Shown: positions 1 through 6,846 of the stretch, piece by piece | How positions within the stretch are numbered: the first letter of the stretch is position 1 | Layout: each line of letters starts with the position of its first letter | NCBI RefSeq assembly: GCF_006149045.1 | Contig: NZ_VBSN01000027.1 | Span: 124,001-188,000 of the forward strand | Length of the DNA: 64,000 nt | Origin: Dyadobacter flavalbus | Lineage (GTDB): Bacteria > Bacteroidota > Bacteroidia > Cytophagales > Spirosomataceae | Direction: 5' to 3' | The notes under the pieces: generated by a model | Databases searched by the model: none | What the model saw: only the letters and a program-made list of their open reading frames with translations | What the model was told of the DNA's origin: nothing | Program-made: the position numbers and the translations under genes

Positions 1-2
1 AG

Positions 3-236
3 CCTAATGAAAAGGAGCTGAATCTTTCCAGACCGGTTATTGCTTCTCAAACCAAAGCCATTATTGGCCGTTATGTTTGGGGAAGAAAGCAAAAGAACGG
101 ATTGAACAATGAAGTTTTTCAGGTTCTGAACCCGACGGACAATGTTTATCAGCAGGCTGTTCATTTATTCAGTCAGGCGGCGCAACTGGAAAAAGGCCAG
201 TTCAGCAGTCTGAACATTCCGAAGAACAAGAAGTAA
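3..236 (+). CDS. C-terminal fragment, probable S41 carboxy-terminal processing peptidase
   Basis: The reading frame is open from the window edge to a TAA at 234-236 and gives the last 77 residues of a protein that starts outside. The visible stretch contains TKAIIGRYVWGRK, then VFQVLNPTDNVYQQAVHLF. This resembles the tail of Bacteroidota S41 (CtpA/Prc-like) proteases, where a KA-I-GR segment is followed by an LN--D-----A--L segment. None of the protease core is in the window, so the family call rests on this weak resemblance. The downstream SDR gene starts 46 bases later on the same strand. Confidence 0.45.
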   Translation, partial: PNEKELNLSRPVIASQTKAIIGRYVWGRKQKNGLNNEVFQVLNPTDNVYQQAVHLFSQAAQLEKGQFSSLNIPKNKK

Positions 237-282
237 AACCATTTTGCTTCTTGCCCGATTACAAACGAATTGAATTTCAGTA

Positions 283-1041
283 ATGTCCCGAATTGCATTA
301 ATTACCGGAGCTACTTCCGGAATAGGAAAGGCAACAGCAGAAGTATTTGCCAGATCAGGAATCAATCTTGTTCTTTGCGGCCGCCGTCAGGAAAAGCTGG
401 ATGAAGTTTCCAGAACCGTGTCTTCACAGGTCCGGGTAACCACGCTTGTATTCGATGTCCGTGACAAAGGTGCGGTGCTGGCCATGATCGGATCTTTGTC
501 CGACGAATGGAAAAATATAGATATTCTGATCAATAATGCGGGCAACGCACATGGACTTGGCTCGCTCGATGAAGGCGATACGGAAGACTGGGACGCGATG
601 ATTGACGGTAACGTAAAAGGATTATTGTATGTTTCCAAAGCCGTTATTCCATTAATGCTCGAACGTGCAAAAGGCCATATTGTGAATATCAGTTCCATTG
701 CCGGAAAGCAAACCTATGCAAACGGAACGGTTTATTGTGCTTCAAAGGCTGCCGTTGAAGCGGTAAGTGAAGGAATGCGGCTGGAACTGACGCAGCACGG
801 AATCAAAGTTACAAACGTAGCGCCCGGCGCAGTGGAAACTGAGTTTTCGCTTGTAAGGTTTAAAGGAGACGAAAGCCGTGCCGAAAAAGTGTATCAGGGT
901 TTTGATCCTTTGCAGGCTTCCGATATTGCCGATGCCATTCTTTATGCCGTAAATGCGCCGGCGCGGGTAACCATTGCCGATCTTACAATTCTGGCCGCTG
1001 CCCAGTCTGCTGCTACGGTGATTTATAAAAAGCAGGTCTGA
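283..1041 (+). CDS. SDR family NAD(P)-dependent oxidoreductase (YdfG-like)
   Basis: A 252-residue classical short-chain dehydrogenase, the usual length for the family. It shows the cofactor-binding TGATSGIG at residues 8-15, NNAG at 84-87, the catalytic serine in NISS near 138, and the Tyr151-x3-Lys155 pair (YCASK). The sequence after the active site (VAPGAVETEFS) resembles the YdfG / 3-hydroxy acid dehydrogenase branch, which oxidises serine and related hydroxy acids with NADP+. The natural substrate cannot be read from sequence. The protein is cytoplasmic, with no signal peptide. The ATG at 283 begins directly with the Rossmann strand, so the start is secure. A strong terminator follows the stop. 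Confidence 0.9.
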   Translation: MSRIALITGATSGIGKATAEVFARSGINLVLCGRRQEKLDEVSRTVSSQVRVTTLVFDVRDKGAVLAMIGSLSDEWKNIDILINNAGNAHGLGSLDEGDTEDWDAMIDGNVKGLLYVSKAVIPLMLERAKGHIVNISSIAGKQTYANGTVYCASKAAVEAVSEGMRLELTQHGIKVTNVAPGAVETEFSLVRFKGDESRAEKVYQGFDPLQASDIADAILYAVNAPARVTIADLTILAAAQSAATVIYKKQV

Positions 1042-1061
1042 ATTATTCCTAAAAATCATTT

Positions 1062-1113
1062 TGGTTTGCTGCTGTCTTGTAAATATTTGTAAAACAGCAG
1101 CAAACCATTTTTT
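1062..1113 (+). terminator. Rho-independent terminator after the SDR gene
   Basis: A perfect 14-bp stem (1062-1075 with 1094-1107; core GGTTTGCTGCTGT) encloses an 18-base loop and is followed by a T run. It lies between the convergent SDR and M23 genes. Its right edge touches the stop codon of the M23 gene at 1112. Confidence 0.85.
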
Positions 1114-1789
1114 ATTTATTTTCCGGAATCCTCAGAATCAGGTTCGGATCAGGGCAAATGGATAAATAATACGGCTGATCCGGAAGGCTGCTCACACCGG
1201 GGAAATCTCCTGAATAGTTTTTCATATCTTCTATAATCTGAAAATGAAGATGCGGCGGCCAGTCTCCGTTTTCCGGGTATGTTCCGACGGAAGCAAATCT
1301 TTCGCCCGATGCAATGCTTTTTCCTTCATACAATCCATCAAGAGATTGTAATGACAAATGTCCGTACAAAGTATAAAAGGTAATTTCCTGCAATTCATGG
1401 CATAAAATAATGGTCGGGCCATAATCGCCGTACTGATTATTGAATGCAAAACTGTGAACCTTTGCGTTCAGCGGAGCATAAACCGGTTCTTCTGCATCCG
1501 TCCATATATCCGTTCCAAGATGAATGCTGCGCGGATTTTGTTCACTTGTGAAATGCCGCATATTCCGGTAAATAACCCGGTTTTCCGCATACCCGCCAAT
1601 GCCGGTAAATTCATTGCAGGAAAGAAGTCTGTTTGATACATACTCCGAAAATACAGCTGTTTCAGACAAGTCAAGACGCAGCAATTCTTCATTATTTTTG
1701 GAAAAATCCAGCTTTCTGTACGGTTTCTGACTTCGGATAACGGCGTCAAATTCCGGATGTTTCTGAAGAAGATCAGTTAATTTCAGCAT
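1112..1789 (-). CDS. M23 family metallopeptidase without signal peptide
   Basis: A 225-residue protein with a LytM/M23 fold in its second half. The zinc ligands are visible: His90 and Asp94 in HLGTD, and His182 in HLHF, with the conserved second histidines His144 (LYGHLS) and His180. M23 enzymes normally cut cell-wall cross-bridge peptides. The N-terminal 80 residues are hydrophilic and carry neither a signal peptide nor a membrane segment, which is unusual for a wall hydrolase. Either the protein stays in the cytoplasm or the true substrate is not peptidoglycan. It lies 51 bases downstream of the DUF5117-type protease gene on the same strand and may be co-transcribed with it. Confidence 0.85.
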   Translation of the reverse strand: MLKLTDLLQKHPEFDAVIRSQKPYRKLDFSKNNEELLRLDLSETAVFSEYVSNRLLSCNEFTGIGGYAENRVIYRNMRHFTSEQNPRSIHLGTDIWTDAEEPVYAPLNAKVHSFAFNNQYGDYGPTIILCHELQEITFYTLYGHLSLQSLDGLYEGKSIASGERFASVGTYPENGDWPPHLHFQIIEDMKNYSGDFPGVSSLPDQPYYLSICPDPNLILRIPENK

Positions 1790-1840
1790 AACAATTTTGG
1801 TCAGAAAATATGCCGTACTTCATGGCCCGGCAAACTTTCT

Positions 1841-4426
1841 CTATTTGGGATCAAGCGCAAATTTGATTCGCTGCAATACATCCTGCATATGGTATTTTGT
1901 GATTTTGTCACTGGTTTTGGTAACTGAAAGCTGTAATGTCGCTTTCAGGCTTTCCAGATGCGCACGTGCAACAGAAGGCAAATCCGTTTTGTCCAGCTCC
2001 ACAACGCGTGTAGAATAGCCGTAAGTTATGCCGACAGGAACAGACAGCACATTTGCCCTTCCGGGTTTTAAAAGGTCGATCAGTTTTTCGGTATAAACTT
2101 TCTGAAGGTTTCTGCGGTACAGATCAATGCTTTTTCCGGTTTTTGCTTCCGACCAGATTCCGCTTTCCAGATCGGTAAAAAGATCATCCAGCGTGTAGTA
2201 CTTTGAAGTAAGCCCCGTTTCCATCAAGCGCACCGCACGATCTCCGGCAAACAGCGACGTAAGCGTATATTCCTGCAAAGCCTTAACCGATTCCACTCCG
2301 GTTTCCGGTTTTATCTTGCTTAAAATATTCTGATCAAGCAGCCAGGAAGGCGTTTTAAACAACTGGGTATTTAAAAATTCAATGGCTTCTTTCTGAATAG
2401 CTTTCGGTACCGTTTCAAAAGTGGAACCTTCCATGTCGTACGTTACAGGATTGTCGTAAATACCGCCGACATTTTTAATTACATGGCCCAGGTACCTGCG
2501 GTACTGCGCTACAACATTGCTGTAAATTTCGTCCAGTTCCTTGTAACTTTCACCGTCTTCCTTGCTCCATTCAATCAGGTTCGGAAGTATCCTTTTCAGG
2601 TTTCTGATACCATATTCCGAGGCTTTCATGGCATTGTCGCTCAAATCTTCCGTCTGGTAACGCGGGTCGTAAGGGCTGATTTCCGTTCCGAAATGCAGAC
2701 GCGGATCTTTGTAAGCTTCAATCGTCATGGCATTAAGCCGCGCTTTTTCGCCAGAAGCACCGCTGCAGTCAGAAATGCTGCTGTAACCCCATTTAATCGC
2801 CCATTTGTCATAATCCCCGATTCTCGGAAAAAGATTTGTAATACTGTCTTCGGGCTGCGCCACATAATTGAACCGCGCATAATCCATAATGGAGGCCGTA
2901 TGCCCGTGCAGTTCGATCCATTCTTTATCGCGCAGCTTTTCCACAGGCGTTGCCGAACTCGCGCCCATATTGTGCCGCAGGCCAAGCGTATGGCCGATTT
3001 CATGCGACGACACAAACCGTACAAGCTGGCCCATCAGTTCATCGTCAAATTTTTTCTTGCGCGCTTTCGGGTCCACGGCACCAGCCTGAATAATATACCA
3101 GTTTCGCAGCAACCGCATCACATTATGGTACCAGCCAATGTGACTTTCCAGGATTTCGCCGCTCCGCGGATCGTGCACGTTCGGGCCGTACGCATTCTGG
3201 ATATCGGCAGCAAAATAGCGGATTACAGAATAGCGCGCATCTTCGAGGCTCATGGTTGTGTCGTTTTCAGGCCAGTACTCGGCGCGGATGGCATTTTTCC
3301 AGCCTGCTGCCTCAAACGCAACCTGCCAGTCGTCAACGCCGGCCTTCAGGTATTTGCGCCATTTTTTCGGAGTGGCCGGGTCAATGTAATAAACGATCGG
3401 CTTTTTGGGTTCAATCAGTTCTCCGCTGCGCTGACGTTCTTCATCTTCCTCATTTTTTGGTTCCAGCCGCCATCTTACCGCAAATGTTTCTATATCCGAC
3501 CTTTGGGATTCTTCTCCGAAAATGGCATACTGGTTTGCAAAGTAACCGACGCGGCTGTCGAAAGTCCTTTTTCGCATAGGATGTTTCGGAAGCAAAATCA
3601 TCGATGTATTCATTTCCAGTGTAATAACGCCCGCATCAAGTCCGGAAGGTAAATATTGGCCGATAGAAGGAATCGGCGAAGAAGTAAGTAGCTGAGGTGT
3701 AACCGAAAAGGTCTTCACCGTTCTGATTTCCGTATTGATCGGGTAAGAACAGATTTTCTCAATGTACGATGCTTCTTTTTTGAACGATGTCAATTTGAGC
3801 AATTGCTTGCTGACGGAACTGAGCGAAAATACCTGATTGTCGGAATTGAAAAAATCGGTTACTTCAACAACCGACGATTTCGCGCCGGGCTCTTTCCGGA
3901 CCGCGCGGACTTCAAAAACACCGATGATCGGATCGGAATTCGAATTTTTTACTGCCTGAAAAATAGGTTTTGTACTGTCCGGACTGGCAACCGTTATCGT
4001 AACAGAGCGCAGCAGCAGGTTATTGTCCATGCCTTTTTCCCAGCGGATCATTTGCCTGTTTACTTCTTCACCGCCGAAAATGCCCCCGCCGGCGGCTGTT
4101 TTGGAATAACGCGTAACGGCCATAATATCCCGGCCAAGCAGGGAATCGGGAATTTCAAAATACCATTTTTCATCCATTTTATGCACAGAAATCATTCCTT
4201 TCTGGCTAACGGCAATGGTTGTATCAATTAAATCCTTAAAAGCTTTCGGACTTTTTCTTCTGTCGTCTTTCAGCTTGTCTTTTACAGCAGTGGCAACTGC
4301 CTCAACGGCTTTATCAATCTTGACGTCCTCCTGTTTCTCATTTTTGTCTTTTTTCTTTTGAGCATAAGCATTATTAAAGTACGCGAGTACAAGACCCGCC
4401 AGAAGTAGGTAACGAACAAATCGCAT
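1841..4426 (-). CDS. Secreted zinc-dependent metalloprotease (DUF5117/DUF4953 type)
   Basis: An 861-residue protein beginning with a signal peptide (hydrophobic segment ending in AYAQ) followed by a lysine-rich linker. The catalytic zinc motif HEIGHTLGLRH lies at residues 475-485 (ligands His475, His479, His485; general base Glu476). This is the extended HExxHxxGxxH motif of metzincin-like enzymes. The N-terminal DUF5118/DUF5117 regions and the C-terminal DUF4953-type region match the domain order of large zinc proteases common in Bacteroidota. The protein is probably exported to the periplasm or outer membrane; its substrate is unknown. A 389-residue open frame on the opposite strand inside it is a shadow. 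A dyad and a promoter-like box lie just upstream. Confidence 0.9.
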   Translation of the reverse strand: MRFVRYLLLAGLVLAYFNNAYAQKKKDKNEKQEDVKIDKAVEAVATAVKDKLKDDRRKSPKAFKDLIDTTIAVSQKGMISVHKMDEKWYFEIPDSLLGRDIMAVTRYSKTAAGGGIFGGEEVNRQMIRWEKGMDNNLLLRSVTITVASPDSTKPIFQAVKNSNSDPIIGVFEVRAVRKEPGAKSSVVEVTDFFNSDNQVFSLSSVSKQLLKLTSFKKEASYIEKICSYPINTEIRTVKTFSVTPQLLTSSPIPSIGQYLPSGLDAGVITLEMNTSMILLPKHPMRKRTFDSRVGYFANQYAIFGEESQRSDIETFAVRWRLEPKNEEDEERQRSGELIEPKKPIVYYIDPATPKKWRKYLKAGVDDWQVAFEAAGWKNAIRAEYWPENDTTMSLEDARYSVIRYFAADIQNAYGPNVHDPRSGEILESHIGWYHNVMRLLRNWYIIQAGAVDPKARKKKFDDELMGQLVRFVSSHEIGHTLGLRHNMGASSATPVEKLRDKEWIELHGHTASIMDYARFNYVAQPEDSITNLFPRIGDYDKWAIKWGYSSISDCSGASGEKARLNAMTIEAYKDPRLHFGTEISPYDPRYQTEDLSDNAMKASEYGIRNLKRILPNLIEWSKEDGESYKELDEIYSNVVAQYRRYLGHVIKNVGGIYDNPVTYDMEGSTFETVPKAIQKEAIEFLNTQLFKTPSWLLDQNILSKIKPETGVESVKALQEYTLTSLFAGDRAVRLMETGLTSKYYTLDDLFTDLESGIWSEAKTGKSIDLYRRNLQKVYTEKLIDLLKPGRANVLSVPVGITYGYSTRVVELDKTDLPSVARAHLESLKATLQLSVTKTSDKITKYHMQDVLQRIKFALDPK

Positions 4427-4452
4427 AGAGTTGGTTTAATTAAGCACGTATA

Positions 4453-4485
4453 CAAAAATAAACATTACTTGCAATAACAAGTAAT
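4453..4485 (-). promoter_or_regulatory. Promoter box and 8-bp dyad upstream of the zinc protease
   Basis: On the minus strand a TATTTTTG box (4453-4460) matches the Bacteroidota -7 consensus TANNTTTG. Immediately upstream is a perfect inverted repeat, ATTACTTG-6-CAAGTAAT (4464-4485), whose distal arm contains a CTTG that could act as the -33 element at a short 17-base spacing. The dyad occupying the promoter spacer suggests an operator. This is inferred from sequence only. Confidence 0.4.
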
Positions 4486-4514
4486 ATTAGGTCAAAAGAG
4501 AAACTAGTTTGTAG

Positions 4515-5450
4515 TCAAAGATTTAGTAATTCGGCGAGCACACCTTCTTTCAACGCGTAGCTGGAAACCTGTATTTTATTGATACCATAATTTTTCAGAA
4601 CATAATCCACAAGGCAGACTGCCACGACTATCATATCCACGCGAAGTTCAATCATGCCCGGTATAAGCATGCGTTCCTGATGGTTACCGGAGAGGATAGC
4701 CGTATAAATCCTGTAAAATTCTGCTATCGGAAGCGTAAAATCCGTTTGGTTTTTGGGAGGCCGGGAATTTGTTCTGTGCTGATAATCAATGTCAATAAGT
4801 GTGTCAAACGTTCCGGAAGAGCCGACAAGCTTTAAGGGTGCATACTGGTGAACAGCATTTGCAAGCGGGATCAGGCTTTCTTCAAAATAATTGTAAAGGT
4901 TCTTTCTGTCTGATTGTGACATCGGATCATTTCGCATGAATTTTTCCATCAGCCGCTGTCCACCGATTTCAAAACTTTGTTTCCAGAAAATCTGGTTTTC
5001 GTTGCCTACAATAAATTCTACACTGCCTCCGCCGATGTCCATAATCAGGCAGGGATCATTTCCGAGAGCGGCGCCGTAACGTACACCCTTATAAATGTAT
5101 TCCGCTTCGCGATTGCCGTCGATTACATGGATGGAAATGCCGGTTTTGGTCAGGACTTCCGAACAGAAGTCGGCTTGGTTTTCTGCATTCCGGATGGCAC
5201 TGGTTCCAAAGGCAAAAGTATGCTCCTGTCTGACGCCGAAGAAATCCAGCTTTTCACGGAAATATTCCAGAACGGCAAGTGCACGGCCACGGGCTTCAGG
5301 TGTTATAATGCGCTTGCTGATTCCGCCAAGCCCGATCCGGGCCGGCCTGCTCTCATGAAAAACGGTAGTGACAGAGTCGTTTGTTTTGTCTGTAATGAGG
5401 AGGTGAAAAGTATTGGTTCCTAAATCAATAATTCCCAGTCGCGAGTTCAT
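4515..5450 (-). CDS. Ppx/GppA family phosphatase (exopolyphosphatase-like)
   Basis: A 311-residue protein of the actin/Hsp70-like phosphatase superfamily. The phosphate-1 loop IDLGTNTFHLLITD begins at residue 8, the phosphate-2 motif DIGGGSVEF is at 138-146, and Glu117 in NREAEY matches the family's catalytic glutamate. Such enzymes remove terminal phosphate from polyphosphate or the 5' phosphate of pppGpp. This short single-module form, lacking the C-terminal HD-like domain of long Ppx proteins, does not say which substrate is preferred. It is cytoplasmic. A -7-like box (TATTTTTG, minus strand, 5499-5506) lies about 50 bases upstream, so it probably has its own promoter. Confidence 0.88.
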   Translation of the reverse strand: MNSRLGIIDLGTNTFHLLITDKTNDSVTTVFHESRPARIGLGGISKRIITPEARGRALAVLEYFREKLDFFGVRQEHTFAFGTSAIRNAENQADFCSEVLTKTGISIHVIDGNREAEYIYKGVRYGAALGNDPCLIMDIGGGSVEFIVGNENQIFWKQSFEIGGQRLMEKFMRNDPMSQSDRKNLYNYFEESLIPLANAVHQYAPLKLVGSSGTFDTLIDIDYQHRTNSRPPKNQTDFTLPIAEFYRIYTAILSGNHQERMLIPGMIELRVDMIVVAVCLVDYVLKNYGINKIQVSSYALKEGVLAELLNL

Positions 5451-5607
5451 ATCGGGCTGTTTAGCGGGTTAGTGGTTTGTATGCCAGTACAATTAATACA
5501 AAAATAACCTAATATTAATGACTTATTTCTTGATTTTCTGTTTGATATAGCTTTTCTTTGCAGTCCGATTTCAGAAACCAATTCAAAGAACATTATATTT
5601 TATAAGC

Positions 5608-5802
5608 ATGCTTATCATAAACATTAAAGATAACGAATCGATTGACCGCGCTCTTAAGCGTTACAAGAAGAAATTTGAAAGAACTGGTACAATGCGCCAG
5701 CTTCGCGCCCGTACTGCTTTTGAAAAGCCATCTGTAAGACGTCGTTTCGAAGTTTTGCGTGCCGTTTACAAAGAAAAAACCTACGGTCATTTAGAAGACT
5801 AG
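5608..5802 (+). CDS. rpsU: 30S ribosomal protein S21
   Basis: A 64-residue basic protein whose sequence (IDRALKRYKKKFERTGTMRQ followed by an RARTAFEKPS segment) is that of S21, a small-subunit protein that helps mRNA selection at initiation. The length is typical for Bacteroidota. It is followed by a perfect hairpin terminator and then xerC; the pairing of rpsU with a xerC-type recombinase is familiar in this phylum. An antisense open frame over the same bases (5593-5790) is a shadow. Confidence 0.97.
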   Translation: MLIINIKDNESIDRALKRYKKKFERTGTMRQLRARTAFEKPSVRRRFEVLRAVYKEKTYGHLED

Positions 5803-5860
5803 TTCTCCGGAATTTGTTTCTGAAAGATCCTGCAGGGAAAAGTTATATCCTGTCAGTACA

Positions 5861-5895
5861 AAAAGAGCAGTCTTGTCACAGATTGCTCTTTTTTG
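5861..5895 (+). terminator. Rho-independent terminator after rpsU
   Basis: A 10-bp stem with one G-T wobble (AGAGCAGTCT 5864-5873 with AGATTGCTCT 5880-5889) and a 6-base loop is followed by a T run. It ends 13 bases before the xerC start, so xerC is transcribed by readthrough or from a promoter inside this short gap. Confidence 0.9.
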
Positions 5896-5907
5896 TATGT
5901 TAGGGCC

Positions 5908-6780
5908 ATGATAACATTATTTCTGGAATATCTGAAGTTTGAGAAACGTGCGAGTGAGCATACGGTAAAAGCATATCAGACGGATCTGGACCAGTTTCAG
6001 AAATATCTGCTGTTCCAGTATGAGTGCAGTACGCCGGAAACGGCCAGTCCGCCCATGCTCCGCTCGTGGGTTGTGAGCCTGATGGAAGAAAGCCTCAATC
6101 CGTCGTCTGTTAACCGGAAAATTGCTTCCCTGCGTACTTATTACGGTTTTTTGAAGCGCAAAAAAGTGATTTCAAATGATCCTTCCAAAATTCTTTCGGC
6201 CTTAAAAACCCGTAAAAAGCTGCCTGCGTTTGTAGAAGAAAAATCAATGGAAATGCTTTTTGAAGAAGCTGCATTTACCGATGATTTTGAAGGAACACGC
6301 GATCGCACGATTATGGAACTGCTTTACGGCAGCGGCATCCGCCTTGCAGAAATCATCAGTCTGGAAATAAAAGATCTGGATCTTGCGACCCGGACCATCC
6401 GGGTTTTTGGAAAAAGGTCCAAAGAACGCATTGTTCCCGTTTCCGTTTCGCTGACGGAACTGCTCAGCAGGTATCTGCAATTGAGAGCACCTTCAGAAGA
6501 TACCGATTCTCTCATCCTTACAGATTCGGGCAAGCCGGCTTATCCGGTTTTTGTTCAAAGGGTCGTCAAGAAATATTTATCGGCTGTAACCACCCTTTCA
6601 CAAAAAAGCCCGCACGTATTGCGCCATACTTATGCAACACATTTGCTCAACAGAGGCGCGGACCTGAATGCCATTAAAGAATTATTGGGCCATGCAAATC
6701 TGGCAGCAACACAGATATATACGCACAACTCCATTGAAAAGCTTAAAAAAACACATCAGCAGGCCCATCCGAAGGCCTGA
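5908..6780 (+). CDS. xerC: Tyrosine recombinase XerC
   Basis: A 290-residue site-specific recombinase of the Xer type, which with its partner resolves chromosome dimers at dif before division. The N-terminal SAM-like core-binding domain covers about residues 1-85 and the catalytic domain about 105-285. All active-site residues are present: Arg145 (GSGIRLAEI), Lys169, His236 and Arg239 (HVLRH), His262 (LGHANL) and the nucleophile Tyr271. The ATG at 5908 is preferred to an upstream in-frame TTG at 5893 because the latter falls inside the rpsU terminator and Xer proteins normally begin with the short MI--FL-YL--EK segment. XerC is chosen over XerD from its rpsU neighbourhood; both are possible. 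It is a housekeeping recombinase, not a mobile-element marker. Confidence 0.9.
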   Translation: MITLFLEYLKFEKRASEHTVKAYQTDLDQFQKYLLFQYECSTPETASPPMLRSWVVSLMEESLNPSSVNRKIASLRTYYGFLKRKKVISNDPSKILSALKTRKKLPAFVEEKSMEMLFEEAAFTDDFEGTRDRTIMELLYGSGIRLAEIISLEIKDLDLATRTIRVFGKRSKERIVPVSVSLTELLSRYLQLRAPSEDTDSLILTDSGKPAYPVFVQRVVKKYLSAVTTLSQKSPHVLRHTYATHLLNRGADLNAIKELLGHANLAATQIYTHNSIEKLKKTHQQAHPKA

Positions 6781-6797
6781 AACCCATTTTTTAAGAG

Positions 6798-6836
6798 TAT
6801 CTTTGCTTTTATTGCAAGTTTCAGAATATAATTTTG
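6798..6836 (+). promoter_or_regulatory. Two candidate -7 boxes before ppc
   Basis: TATCTTTG (6798-6805) and TAATTTTG (6829-6836) both fit the Bacteroidota TANNTTTG consensus. The second would place the transcript start within a few bases of the ppc ATG. Neither has a clear TTTG at the expected -33 distance, so which is used cannot be decided. Confidence 0.35.
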
Positions 6837-6846
6837 TCGCCAGAGT

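Noticed and set aside
2483-3652. 389-codon plus-strand open frame
   Set aside because: It lies wholly antisense to the zinc protease, whose frame carries HExxHxxGxxH and a signal peptide; the plus frame has no recognisable domain.
5908-6780. XerC as evidence of a mobile element
   Set aside because: It sits beside rpsU with all housekeeping Xer features and no cargo or attachment repeats.
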